Counted from the first letter of the stretch, positions 23,951 to 33,268 are shown. The stretch: 37,762 nucleotides of DNA from Clostridiales bacterium (GCA_019420945.1 JAHZGF010000068.1:1-37762); one strand, 5' to 3'. Numbers and translations: made by a program. Notes: generated from the sequence alone by a model not told the origin.

Positions 23951-26320
23951 TTATTGGTCCTCAGAAATGAGCCACAGCTTTTTCGCGGCTGTCCTGGCCT
24001 CGCTGCGGCGGTTCACACCCAGCTTACTGAGCACGCTGCTCACATGGCTCTTGACCGTGGAGACCCGGATGTTCAGGATCTCCCCGATCTCCGCGTTGCT
24101 CTTGTCCGCGCAGATCAGCCGCAGCACCTGCATCTCCGCTGCCGTCAGTGCCTCGCTCATGGAAAGCCTTGGCTGTAAAAAACGGGGATATATGGCGGCC
24201 TGTGCCCGCACATCCGCCATCAGCCGTTTGCGCCATTTCGCGTTTCCCGACCATTCCAGCGCGTCCAGCAGCGGCAGTACCGCCGCGCCGTAAACGCTGA
24301 CGGTGCGGATGAAGCGGTATTCCTCCGCCAGCGCCAGTGCCGCTGTCAGCGGCTCGCGCCACGCCTCATCCCTTTTCTGATACAGGGCGATGGCGGTCAG
24401 CACCTTCAGGTGGATGGTGTCGATGTAGCGCATACAGGCGGTGCAGTATGGCTCCATGGGCGTAATCGTCAGCAGGGCGCTGTCCGGCTTGCCGTTGGCA
24501 AGCTCCACCATGGCCTGTGTGAAATACTGATAGCGCTTGAGAATATTGATGTGCATCGGCTCCCGCGGCGCCTTGACGCGGTACCATACGTCGGCCTCGT
24601 CCAGATCGCCGGTGTGCAGCGCGATACGGCAGAGCATGGCATCCATGTTGGGAAGAAACCGCGTCAGTTCCCGTTCGGTAAATTGACTGCGCAGGTCGGT
24701 GATGGTCTTTCGCGCGCCCTCGCTCTGCCCGCTTGCCAGAAAATTTCGCGCCAGCAGCCCGTTGGCAGCGAACTCGATGTCCGGTGTGCCGCCGCGGCGG
24801 ATGTCGTTCATGCGTTGCACAAGGGGGAGCATCCGCGGCGAGATGTCCTCGCCCTTTTCAAACTTGCTCTCCGCGATGGCGCAGTCCGCAAGACCCACGC
24901 CGTCCCGCCCGAGAACGGCCTCCACCGGGATACGCATGGTGCGGTAGAGCAGGTCGTCCTTTTTGCTCCACGGGGAAAAGTCCTTGCCGCCGTTCATGAT
25001 GCTGGGCAGCGCGCTGGTGACGGAGAAGGACGGCAGCGACAACTCCTTATTTGTCAGCAGTTGGAACACCGCAGGGATGGTGTCCGTCAGGCGTTTCACG
25101 CCCCGCTGCGGCAGCGAGATGTCCAGCCATGCCAGACGGCCTCGTGCCTGCCGGCCTGCGGCGTCCTCCTTGCCGCAACGCTCCACGAACTGTTTCAGGC
25201 GTCCGTACCAGCGCTCCGACCCGTCATAGTCCGCGCTCAGGGCGCAGAGCATACTCATGCCCTGCATCAGCGATGGGGAGGCGAGTATTTCCGCCTCCGG
25301 CAGTGCGCGGTAGTACTGCTCCATCTCCGCGTAGTGCCCCATGCCGGGATGCAACTCCGCATTGCGGATCAGCAGCTCGGAGACCTTGGCATGGTCGCCG
25401 CCCCTGGTATAGCAGTCCAGCGCGCTGGAGAAGTCCTCCTTTAACTCATAGTAAAGCCCGCCGCGGATAAACAGGGCGCGCTGCTTCTCCATCGTGTATT
25501 CCAGGTCCAGCTCCCAGAGCAGGAATTGGCGGAACTGCGGCCAGAAGCGGTAGCTTCGCATATCGCGGCTTTGCAGCAGGGTCGTGCTCCGCCACAGCGT
25601 ATCCAGCAGTGCGGCGGCGTTGTTGTCGCCGCTGACCATGCGCGCCAACTCCAGATCAAAGCGCTCAAAGGGCGACAGCTCCAGCAGAAAGCGGCGGATC
25701 GGCAGGTCGAAGCGCCGGTAGACCGCCGTTTCAAAATAAAGAAATACCTCGCCGTATGCCTGTGCGGTCAGCTCCGCGCCATAGGGCTGCCCTGCCGCCA
25801 TGTGCCGCGCGAGGATCGCCGCGCACAGCGGATAGCCGGAGGTCTCCTTCAAAATCGAACCGATCTCGGAGTCCGTCGCCTCTGCGCCGCAGGCTTGCAG
25901 CAGCCGGCGGATGTCCTCACGGTCAAACAGCAGGTCCTCCGCGCTGAGAACGGTCATCATGCCCGCGTACTGAAACGCCATCAGGCAGGCGGGCGGTATG
26001 CCGCGTGAGAGCAGCACGAAGCGTCGGTCGGTGCTTTCGCGGATCAGCGCGCACAGAGCCTGCCAGTCCCGTTCCTCCTGCATATCCTGAATGTTGTCGA
26101 TCAGCAGGATGTCCCACGCATCTTCCAGAGAGGGCAGCGCAAAGCCGGTATCTGCCGCGTTCAGCCGCAGAACGGGCCGCCCATCCAACAGCGTATCGGC
26201 CAGCACTGTCTTTCCGAAGCCGCAGGGTGCGCTGAAAAAGAGCACCCTGCCGCGTTTCCAAAGGGTCTCAAACGCCTGTGCGGTAGACGGCTTGACGATG
26301 ATGGCACTTTTGTCGGTCAC
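23951..26320 (-). CDS. MalT/LuxR-type STAND transcriptional regulator (~789 aa)
   Basis: A large one-component activator. Near the N-terminus is a P-loop, SAPCGFGKTVLADTLL, and Walker B LLIDNIQD lies about 60 residues later; together they form a STAND-type ATPase. A long helical, TPR-like region follows. The C-terminal LuxR helix-turn-helix is clear: LTAAEMQVLRLICADKSNAEIG with VSTVKSHVSSVLSKLGV. There is no receiver domain. The start is uncertain: GTG at 26320 follows a 9-G tract that may serve as RBS, and GTG at 26359 is the alternative. A near-consensus promoter (26431-26459) and two palindromes lie upstream. It is followed closely by SLH-2, so it probably controls this surface-protein operon, in response to an unknown ligand. 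Confidence 0.9.
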   Translation of the reverse strand: MTDKSAIIVKPSTAQAFETLWKRGRVLFFSAPCGFGKTVLADTLLDGRPVLRLNAADTGFALPSLEDAWDILLIDNIQDMQEERDWQALCALIRESTDRRFVLLSRGIPPACLMAFQYAGMMTVLSAEDLLFDREDIRRLLQACGAEATDSEIGSILKETSGYPLCAAILARHMAAGQPYGAELTAQAYGEVFLYFETAVYRRFDLPIRRFLLELSPFERFDLELARMVSGDNNAAALLDTLWRSTTLLQSRDMRSYRFWPQFRQFLLWELDLEYTMEKQRALFIRGGLYYELKEDFSSALDCYTRGGDHAKVSELLIRNAELHPGMGHYAEMEQYYRALPEAEILASPSLMQGMSMLCALSADYDGSERWYGRLKQFVERCGKEDAAGRQARGRLAWLDISLPQRGVKRLTDTIPAVFQLLTNKELSLPSFSVTSALPSIMNGGKDFSPWSKKDDLLYRTMRIPVEAVLGRDGVGLADCAIAESKFEKGEDISPRMLPLVQRMNDIRRGGTPDIEFAANGLLARNFLASGQSEGARKTITDLRSQFTERELTRFLPNMDAMLCRIALHTGDLDEADVWYRVKAPREPMHINILKRYQYFTQAMVELANGKPDSALLTITPMEPYCTACMRYIDTIHLKVLTAIALYQKRDEAWREPLTAALALAEEYRFIRTVSVYGAAVLPLLDALEWSGNAKWRKRLMADVRAQAAIYPRFLQPRLSMSEALTAAEMQVLRLICADKSNAEIGEILNIRVSTVKSHVSSVLSKLGVNRRSEARTAAKKLWLISEDQ

Positions 26321-26326
26321 GGACTT

Positions 26327-26335
26327 CCCCCCCCC
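26327..26335 (-). repeat. 9-base G homopolymer at the regulator start
   Basis: Nine Cs on the plus strand (Gs on the coding strand) lie about seven bases upstream of the GTG at 26320. If that GTG is the start, the tract is the Shine-Dalgarno region and length changes alter RBS spacing. If GTG 26359 is the start, length changes cause frameshifts. Confidence 0.6.
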
Positions 26336-26352
26336 TGCGGCAGAGAGGAATT

Positions 26353-26397
26353 GTCCCACGGGGTTCCCCGTGGGACAGCGAGGGTACCCTCGCTGTC
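26353..26397. promoter_or_regulatory. Two overlapping perfect palindromes in the regulator leader
   Basis: GTCCCACGGGG-TT-CCCCGTGGGAC (26353-26376) and the 24-nt self-complementary GACAGCGAGGGT/ACCCTCGCTGTC (26374-26397) share three bases. They lie between the promoter and the start codon of the LuxR-type gene. Autoregulatory operators or mutually exclusive RNA hairpins are both possible. Confidence 0.7.
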
Positions 26398-26430
26398 ATA
26401 AACCTCTGCCCTATAAATTTTTTTCGTTTT

Positions 26431-26459
26431 ATTATACCAAAGCCCTTGAAAAATGTAAA
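26431..26459 (-). promoter_or_regulatory. Sigma-A promoter of the LuxR-SLH operon
   Basis: On the minus strand, TTTACA (26454-26459), a 17-nt spacer and TATAAT (26431-26436) are close to consensus. The predicted start is near 26424, giving a leader of about 100 nt that contains the two palindromes. Confidence 0.8.
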
Positions 26460-26571
26460 TCCGTCCAAAGTATGAGACGCGATGCGCTATGTTCCTGTCG
26501 ATGCACTATGCGTAGATGCTAAGAATGGCGCTGCATAGTAAGCGCCTGTGCAGATTGGCATTCTACCCGGT

Positions 26572-26617
26572 AAAAAAATCGCACAGCATCAGACCAAAAT
26601 GCCTGCTCTGTGCGATT
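26572..26617 (-). terminator. Intrinsic terminator after the SLH fragment
   Basis: AATCGCACAG and CTGTGCGATT (26577-26586, 26608-26617) form a 10-bp stem with a 21-nt loop, followed on the minus strand by TTTTTTT (26572-26578). It lies a few bases past the stop at 26624 and isolates the fragment from the regulator promoter. Confidence 0.88.
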
Positions 26618-26623
26618 CGGTGT

Positions 26624-27364
26624 TTACTTATAGCGCCTTGTCACTTTTTGCCGCGTCACAGGTGAATTACAGTTGAGGGTGATGGTGGCCCGTCCCGCCA
26701 GTGCCGCCTCCACGGTGATATACCGCAGCTCGGACACGCGAATGCCCTTATCATACCAGTTCTGCCCGGCAGCGGGGGTGGTGTCCACACCGGCAAGCCG
26801 TGCCAGTACGGTATTCACCATGGCCCGGGTCATCATCCGCTCAACGCCGAAGTGCTCCTCCGTGACGCCCTTAAACAGCTCGCGGGAGGCCACAAAGTTG
26901 ATCTCGTCCTTGGCCCAGTGGTTCCGGGTGTCGATGAAGTCCTTGGAATTGTCCACGATCTTCACCGTGCCGGTGGAGCCGTCAGCGGCCTTGTTCTCGG
27001 TGACGGAGCTGCCGTTGGGATTGGTTGTGGTCTTGGAAGTGCTGCCGTCCTTGGCGGTAGTGGTCTCCACCTTGGTGCCGTCGGGCTTGGTGGTGGTCTC
27101 CACCTTTCCGGTGCTGCCGGAATTGTCACGGTCAGAGGATGAACCGCCGCCGAAGCTGCTGAAGCCGCCTGAGGAAAATCCTCCGCCACCGGAGGAAGAA
27201 CCGCCGGAGGACTGGGCCTGAATGGTCGGCGTGTGAATGGCGTACAGAGTTTCCTGTGGCGAAAAGGGAACAGCGCGGAGGCCGGTGTTGTTGACCGTCC
27301 GCCGCGCTGTCCTTTGCCTGTTGTGGAATTATGCCAGCGAATGGATGATCTGGCAGTTGCTTGA
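26624..27364 (-). pseudogene. Decayed SLH surface-protein fragment with internal deletion
   Basis: The reading frame enters from the intergenic side without a start codon. It passes through PTIQAQSSGGSSSGGGG (the same linker start as SLH-2), SSSDRDNSGSTGK and the Thr/Lys region to AADGSTGTVK. There it joins directly to IVDNSKDFIDTRNHWAKD. In the complete paralogues about 110 residues lie between these points, so an in-frame deletion has occurred. One SLH motif (RNHWAKDEINFVASRELF) and a partial second one follow (AGQNWYDKGI). The C-terminus then departs from the family (SELRYITVEAAL to TRRYK). There is no signal peptide or RBS. It is probably the 3' residue of a lost tandem SLH gene. Confidence 0.8.
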
Positions 27365-27365
27365 T

Positions 27366-29594
27366 TTACTCAGCCATGGCCCTCCAGAGGAAGGTCGCGA
27401 TCTGGGCGCGGGTGCAGGTGGAGTTGGGGTCGAAACGACCGCCGCCAACACCGGCGGTAATGCCGTTCTCGATGGCCCAGGCCACAGCCTGCGCGTAGTA
27501 GCTGTCAGCGGGAACGTCAGCAAAGCTGGCGCTGGAGGCAGCGGCAGGCTGGCCCATGGCGCGCCACAGCATGGTGACCATCTGGGCGCGGTTGATGGTG
27601 CCGTTGGGGTTCGTGCCGTCAGAGATACCCTTCTCCTTGGCCCAGTTCTGGGCGTTCTCGAACCAGGTCGCGCCGCCGGTCAGGTCCGCATTGTTCTGGC
27701 GGGCGAGGATCGTCCACAGCTGGGCGCGGGTGGTGGAGGCGTTGGGCGCGTAGATCGTGGCGCTCATGCCGTTCACCAGCCCACGGGCACTGACGAAGTC
27801 GATGGCGTCCTTGGCCCAGTGGTTCCGGGTGTCGATGAAATCCTTAGAATTATCAACGATTTTGACCGTCGCACCGCCGTTGACCGTCAACTGGATACCG
27901 TCCTCGGTGGGCAGGGAGTTCTTGACGATCTCCTCGGTGCCGTCCGCGTGGACAAGAACCGCCACCGTGCCGGGTTTCACGTTGGAAACGGGGATCTCCA
28001 CCTTGGTGTCGCCGGAATTCTTGGGCAGATCCACCTTGACGGTGGGGGCGGTGTTGGAATCACGGGAAGCCTTGACCTCCACGGGAGCCTTCACCGGCTC
28101 GCCGTTGCGCTTGGCGGTCTCGATGGCCTTGCTGCTGAGAGCGGTCTCCGCCGTGGTCTGACCGTGCTTGTCGGTCTTGACGGTGCCGGTGGAGCCGTCA
28201 GCGGCCTTGGTCTCGGTGACGGAGCTGCCGTTGGGATTGGTGGTGGTCTTAGTGACGGAGCCATCCTTCTTGGTCTCGGTCTGGATCTTGGTGCCGTCCT
28301 TCTTGGTCTCAGTCTGAACCTTGGTGCCGTCGGGCTTGGTGGTGGTCGTCGTATCGGTCTTGCCGCTGCCACCGCCGGAGCTGCTGGAGCCGCCGCCACC
28401 GCCAGAGGAACTGCCCCCGCCGCTGCTGGGTTTCTTCACCGCTGTCAGCGCAATGGTTGTCTCGGACTGGGCGTATTCGGTATCTGCGGCCTTGACCGCT
28501 TTGATTTGAATTTCGCCGATGCCAGTTACCGTAACCTTGCCGTTGGCATCCACTGTTGCGGGGCCGCTGATGATCTCCCAGGTGACGGTTCCGGTGCCGG
28601 AGCCGCCGGTGGTCGTCAAGGTAAAGGTGTCCCCGTTGTAGACGGTAGTGGGCTTGCCGGTGATGGAAAGAGCCGCCTGCTCTGCCTTACCCACGGTAAG
28701 TGCATCGGTTTTGGCCGTTTTTCCGCCATAGCTGATGGTGACAGTTTTTCCGCTATGCCCGGTAACGGTCAGCACCGTGCCCTGGGCGGGATCGGCGGTC
28801 AGCTTGTTGGCGTCCCAGCCAATGGTTTTGCTGGTGTTGTCTCTATAGCTTACCTGCACCGACAGGCCGTTCAGATCCAGCGTCTGGCCGCTGGTGTAGG
28901 CCAGCTTGGCGGGCTGGGTTTGGATGGAAATGCTGCTGACCTCTTTTTCGGGGGTGGTAATTGCCACGCCTGTGCTGATGGTTTCCGCATAGTTGGTGGT
29001 GGCCGCCACCTTTGCAAAGAAGTAGTAGGTGGTATCTGCGGTCAAGCCGGAGAATACTTTCTCTGCCTGCCACTTACTGGGGGCTGTGTTGGTGGTATTC
29101 ATGCCGTAGCTGACTGCTGCGCCGGTGTTGCCGGGTTCTACCTGAGCCTCCTCCAAGGTGATCTGCGTGGGGCTGTCCGCTTGCCCGGTAAGGGTGATCT
29201 TATAAGAAGCAGGGCTTACCTTCACTGTAAGGTTTTGCTGTACCGGGTTATAGTTGCCGCTACTATCTTTGTTGTAAGTAGCAGGGAAGGTGTTCTCTCC
29301 TACATTGCCAACCGAAGTATTTAGATCATTCCAAGCCCAGCCGTCTGTCAGAGGTACATCCTTCAGCGTGTCGCCATAAGTGGCGGTCAGACCGGTAGGG
29401 GGCGTGTAGCTCGGTTGGGCCTTGTTGATGGTAAATGTCCCTGTGCCGGTGGCTGTGTAATTGCCCTTACCGGTGGCGGTCACTGTGACCGTTCCGGCAT
29501 TGGTGAGGTTTCCGTCCCCGCCGTTGCTGTTGGAATAGGAGAGGGTGTAGTCTGTGCTTGCACTCAGGGTCTTACTGTCCAGCGTCACCGTCAC
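27366..29594 (-). CDS. SLH-3, C-terminal part after a frameshift (Ig-like stalk and SLH anchor)
   Basis: As read, this frame begins inside an MBG/Ig-like module (YTLSYSNSNGG) with no signal peptide and no ribosome-binding site. It is therefore almost certainly the continuation of the upstream frame. It contains several Ig-like modules (PTGLTATYGDTLKDV; AALSITGKPTTVYNGD with GTVTWEI), a Gly/Ser linker, the KPDGTKVQTETKKDGTK region and three SLH motifs ending FDPNSTCTRAQIATFLWRAMAE. The coding frame can be followed back to about 29624, where AYDGTSKDPTVTVTLD would join the N-terminal part after one base is added. Alone it could not be secreted. The linker-SLH DNA is nearly identical to SLH-2. 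Confidence 0.85.
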   Translation of the reverse strand: MTVTLDSKTLSASTDYTLSYSNSNGGDGNLTNAGTVTVTATGKGNYTATGTGTFTINKAQPSYTPPTGLTATYGDTLKDVPLTDGWAWNDLNTSVGNVGENTFPATYNKDSSGNYNPVQQNLTVKVSPASYKITLTGQADSPTQITLEEAQVEPGNTGAAVSYGMNTTNTAPSKWQAEKVFSGLTADTTYYFFAKVAATTNYAETISTGVAITTPEKEVSSISIQTQPAKLAYTSGQTLDLNGLSVQVSYRDNTSKTIGWDANKLTADPAQGTVLTVTGHSGKTVTISYGGKTAKTDALTVGKAEQAALSITGKPTTVYNGDTFTLTTTGGSGTGTVTWEIISGPATVDANGKVTVTGIGEIQIKAVKAADTEYAQSETTIALTAVKKPSSGGGSSSGGGGGSSSSGGGSGKTDTTTTTKPDGTKVQTETKKDGTKIQTETKKDGSVTKTTTNPNGSSVTETKAADGSTGTVKTDKHGQTTAETALSSKAIETAKRNGEPVKAPVEVKASRDSNTAPTVKVDLPKNSGDTKVEIPVSNVKPGTVAVLVHADGTEEIVKNSLPTEDGIQLTVNGGATVKIVDNSKDFIDTRNHWAKDAIDFVSARGLVNGMSATIYAPNASTTRAQLWTILARQNNADLTGGATWFENAQNWAKEKGISDGTNPNGTINRAQMVTMLWRAMGQPAAASSASFADVPADSYYAQAVAWAIENGITAGVGGGRFDPNSTCTRAQIATFLWRAMAE

Positions 29595-32500
29595 AGTGGG
29601 ATCTTTGGAGGTTCCGTCATAGGCCCGCCGCTGACCTCCACCTTGGCGTCGTTCAGCGAGGCCAGAGCGATGGTAAATTTCCCGCTGGCTGAACCGGTGT
29701 AGTTTCCACCTGCTTTCGCGGTCACAGTTACGGTCGCCTGCCCAGCATTGATATTATTGCTGGCGCCGATGGTGTACTGATCGCTGGGGACGGTCTTGCC
29801 GCCCAACGTGACAACCACATCACCAGCGGCTGGGGTCTGCGCCTGGCCGGTGTAGGTATAGGTGCCGTTTACTTTCACTGTCGCGTCGTTCAGCTGGGCC
29901 GGAGCGATGGTAAAGCTCCCCGTTTTTGTGCTGATATAGTTGCCTGTACCGGTGACAGTTACGGTAGCATTGCCCACATTGGTGTTATCCGTATAGTTAA
30001 CCGTATAGTCGGTGTCCTTTGTAAGCTGCGTACCGTTCCATGTTACACTTACCTCTGGGATAATGGGAGAATTGGTATAAAAATACTTGCCGTTCACCGT
30101 CACAATGGCATCCTTCAAATCTCCATGCACCGTAAGCCGGGTGCTGCCGGTTTGCGGCTTCAGCCCCATGCTGCCGCCATATTCGGCGGTGATAGTATTT
30201 TCTCCAACCGCAAAGCCTTTCTCTTGTGAAATTTCCACATCGGAAAGGGTGGCAGCATCGCCGTTGACATTTGCTGTGCCAAGGCTTTTCTTATTGCTGT
30301 CTGTTCCAACGAAAAATTCCACTTGATTTTCTGCTGCACGAGTGATGGCATTTGCCGCTTTGGATATAGTGGCCGCTCTGGATATAGTGGCCGCTTTGGA
30401 TATGGTGGCAGTGATGTTCACCTTGGAGCCGTAGGTTGCCGGTGATGGGCTGACGTTGACCGTTACATTCGAATCCTTTTGCAGATTGTTCCGAATGGTA
30501 TTTGCAACGGTGCCGGAACCCACAAGATTCCCTTTGCCGTCCAGAGTGCCGTCTCCTGTGATTGTTCCGCTATTGGTGAGGGTCACGCCGTCCTTCACAG
30601 TCAGGGTGATGTTTTTCGGTACGGTCAGCGTTTTGTCCGATGAAATCTTCAAATTCTCTTGCAGGGTTTGATCTCCATAGACTGTGCCAGTATTTCCATC
30701 GAAGATAATGCCGCTCCAACTATTCTGATTACTTGTATCGCTGATACCCCCATTGGCAACAATCAGGGCATGACCGTCCGCTCCGGTTGCGAAGCTGCTG
30801 CCAGAACCACCGTCTCCATCGCCGATTCCGGCTGCCAAAGATCCGCAGGTTGCGGTGACACTGCCGCCGTGGATGGTGATGTTGCCGCCAGAACCATTTA
30901 ATCCGCCGCCGATTCCGGCTGCAGAAGGTCCGCCGGTTGCGGTGACATTGCCGCCGTGGATGGTGATTGTGCCGCCAGAACCAGTATATCCGCCGCCGAT
31001 TCCGGCTGCAGAGTCTCCGCCGGTTGCGGTGACACTGCCGCCGTGGATGGTGATTATGCCGCCAGAACCACCATTTCCGCCGCCGATTCCGGCTCCATAA
31101 TCTCCGCCGGTTGCGGTGACACTGCCGCCGTGGATGGTGATTGTGCCGCCAGAAGTATCAAATCCGGCGCCGCTTCCGCCGCCGATGCCCGCGCCGCCGT
31201 TGCTACCGTTTGCGGTCACTTCGCCGCCGTGGATGGTGATTGTGCCTGCAGCCTTCCCGTTTCCGCCGCCGATGCCCGCACCCCAGCCGCCGCTGTTTGC
31301 GGTCAGCCTTCCCGTGTTTTCCCCGACAGACTGGGCATAAACGGAAAAACTGTTGCCCTTTGCCACATTGATGCCGCCGATGCCGCCGTTGACGGTCAAA
31401 GTTGTGCCATCCGTCAAAATCAAGCGGACATTCCCGGTAACGGTGACGAGTTCATCAATTGTTACATTGCGGTTGACCACATACCAGCCGTCACTCCATG
31501 CGGTCGTACTGCCGTCCACCACAGTGTAGTTTCTACATTCCTTGGTTTCCCAGTTCTGCCCATTTTCATCACAGGTTCGGTAAGAAACAGGTGGAGGTGG
31601 TAAAAGCGGTTGGTTCCCCTCGACTGTGCCGTTTCCTGTGATTGTTCCATTGTTGGTGATTTTTCCGTTGTTTATAATTTTTCCGTTATTGGTGAGGGTC
31701 ACGCCGTCCTTCACGGTCAGGGTGGTGTTTACCGGTACGGTCAGCGTTTTGCCCGATGGAATCTCTATATTCTCTTGAATGGTTGGATTTCCATAGACTG
31801 TGCCAGTATTTCCCTCGAAGATCATGCCGCTCCAACTTTTTTGATTTCTCTTATCGCCGATACCCCCATTGGCAACAATCAGGGCATGACCGTCCGTTCC
31901 GGTTGCAAAGCTGCCGCTATCAGCCGCCTCAAATTCGCCGCCGATTCCGGCTGCAGAACCTCCGCCGGTTGCGGTGACACTGCCGCCGTGGATGGTGATA
32001 GTGCCGCCAGAACCCTTCCATCCGCCGCCGATTCCGGCTGCATCATCTCCGCCGGTTGCGGTGACACTGCCGCCGTGGATGGTGATAGTGCCGCCAGAAC
32101 CCTTCCATCCGCCGCCGATTCCGGCTGCATCTTCTCCACCGCTTGCGGTGACATTGCCGCCGTGGATGGTGACTGTTCCGCCAGAACCACCATTTCCGCC
32201 GCCGATGCCGGCTGCTAAACCCCCGCCGGTTGCCTTCACTGTGCCGCCGTGGATGATAATATTGCCGCCGCTACCACTATCCTTACCGCCGCCGATTCCG
32301 GCTGCACTATCTCCACCGCTTGCGGTGACATTGCCGCCGTGGATGGTGATTGTGCCGCCAGACGCCAAATATTCGCCGCCAATTCCGGCTTTTCCAAATT
32401 GACTGCTTGTGGCGGTCAGCGTTCCCATGTTTTCCCCGACAGACTGGGCATAAACGGAAAAACTGTTGCCCTCTGTCACATTGATGCCGCCGATGACGGT

Positions 32501-33268
32501 CAGGCTTGCGCCGTCTGCCAGAATCAGATGAACCTCGCCGCTGACGGTGACGCGGCTGCCGATGGTCACAGCGCCGTTGACTACATACCAGCCGTCATTC
32601 CATGCGGTTGTGCCGCTTTCCACCACAGTGACATTATCTGCTGTCTGTTTACTGCCGTTTTCGTCCAAATAGGAAACGCCGTTCTCCGCCAGTAAATTGA
32701 CCATACCATTGAAGAAGTGGAACAGGCTCTCGAAAACCTCTGTCCCGGTAAGCAGTGCCTGTTCGTCCTCGGTCAGGGCTTCGTAGGCTTCGTAGGCCGC
32801 CTGCAAATCGGCGTAAACTGCGTTCTGCTCATCTTTTGTCATGGTCGTCAACTTGTCCGTTGCGGGTAGGGCGTCGATCAGCTTTTGCACCTTCTCTACG
32901 GTGATCGCATTCGCTTCGCTCTGGCACTGGGTCAAGTTTGCTCCCTCAATCCCGCATACGGGGCAGTCGGTGTTGACTGCACCCTCTGTACAGAGGGTAA
33001 TACAGGAGCATTGCTCCTGTGCGCCGCCGTCCGGCTTTTGACCTGCATCACCGCCGTTGTGCGGGTTGCAGATTTCACAAATAAAGGTGCAGGGCTTTCC
33101 CTCGCTGCCCTCGGTGTAACCGCAATCCTCCGTATGTTCGGCGTGGTGTTCGCATAAACCGCCTACATTTTGATTTGAATTTTCCACCGCCAGTACATTT
33201 ACCGGCAAAGTGGAGCATACCATCGCGCCCGCCATCAGCAGAGCAGCGATCCGTTTCTTTAATTTCAT
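29591..33268 (-). CDS. SLH-3, N-terminal part with signal peptide, cut off by a frameshift (1225 aa)
   Basis: The signal peptide (MKLKKRIAALLMAGAMVCST, cut near LAV) precedes a Cys-rich region (CEHHAEHTEDCGY, CTFICEICNPH, CPVCG). The helical segment shared with SLH-1 follows (residues ~165-225), then two beta-helix arrays of six AGIG repeats each (~290-456 and ~650-823) with a duplicated framing module. Ig-like/MBG modules follow (NSPIIPEVSVTWNGTQL, TYTGQAQTPAAGDVVV). The frame ends at 29591 in GGPMTEPPKIPL, which is out of register. One base added near 29622-29630 gives a continuous protein of about 1967 aa with an SLH anchor. ATG at 33268 has CAGGAGG upstream. As read, the product would be secreted but not anchored. 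Confidence 0.88.
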   Translation of the reverse strand: MKLKKRIAALLMAGAMVCSTLPVNVLAVENSNQNVGGLCEHHAEHTEDCGYTEGSEGKPCTFICEICNPHNGGDAGQKPDGGAQEQCSCITLCTEGAVNTDCPVCGIEGANLTQCQSEANAITVEKVQKLIDALPATDKLTTMTKDEQNAVYADLQAAYEAYEALTEDEQALLTGTEVFESLFHFFNGMVNLLAENGVSYLDENGSKQTADNVTVVESGTTAWNDGWYVVNGAVTIGSRVTVSGEVHLILADGASLTVIGGINVTEGNSFSVYAQSVGENMGTLTATSSQFGKAGIGGEYLASGGTITIHGGNVTASGGDSAAGIGGGKDSGSGGNIIIHGGTVKATGGGLAAGIGGGNGGSGGTVTIHGGNVTASGGEDAAGIGGGWKGSGGTITIHGGSVTATGGDDAAGIGGGWKGSGGTITIHGGSVTATGGGSAAGIGGEFEAADSGSFATGTDGHALIVANGGIGDKRNQKSWSGMIFEGNTGTVYGNPTIQENIEIPSGKTLTVPVNTTLTVKDGVTLTNNGKIINNGKITNNGTITGNGTVEGNQPLLPPPPVSYRTCDENGQNWETKECRNYTVVDGSTTAWSDGWYVVNRNVTIDELVTVTGNVRLILTDGTTLTVNGGIGGINVAKGNSFSVYAQSVGENTGRLTANSGGWGAGIGGGNGKAAGTITIHGGEVTANGSNGGAGIGGGSGAGFDTSGGTITIHGGSVTATGGDYGAGIGGGNGGSGGIITIHGGSVTATGGDSAAGIGGGYTGSGGTITIHGGNVTATGGPSAAGIGGGLNGSGGNITIHGGSVTATCGSLAAGIGDGDGGSGSSFATGADGHALIVANGGISDTSNQNSWSGIIFDGNTGTVYGDQTLQENLKISSDKTLTVPKNITLTVKDGVTLTNSGTITGDGTLDGKGNLVGSGTVANTIRNNLQKDSNVTVNVSPSPATYGSKVNITATISKAATISRAATISKAANAITRAAENQVEFFVGTDSNKKSLGTANVNGDAATLSDVEISQEKGFAVGENTITAEYGGSMGLKPQTGSTRLTVHGDLKDAIVTVNGKYFYTNSPIIPEVSVTWNGTQLTKDTDYTVNYTDNTNVGNATVTVTGTGNYISTKTGSFTIAPAQLNDATVKVNGTYTYTGQAQTPAAGDVVVTLGGKTVPSDQYTIGASNNINAGQATVTVTAKAGGNYTGSASGKFTIALASLNDAKVEVSGGPMTEPPKIPL
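30800..32400 (-). repeat. Two beta-helix repeat arrays of SLH-3
   Basis: Two blocks (about 30800-31320 and 31900-32400) each hold six AGIG-type units encoding GGTITIHGGSVTATGG variants. Two adjacent units in the second block (around 31990-32120) are almost identical, including the turn WKGSGG, which suggests recent duplication. The blocks are separated by a second copy of the framing module. Confidence 0.85.
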
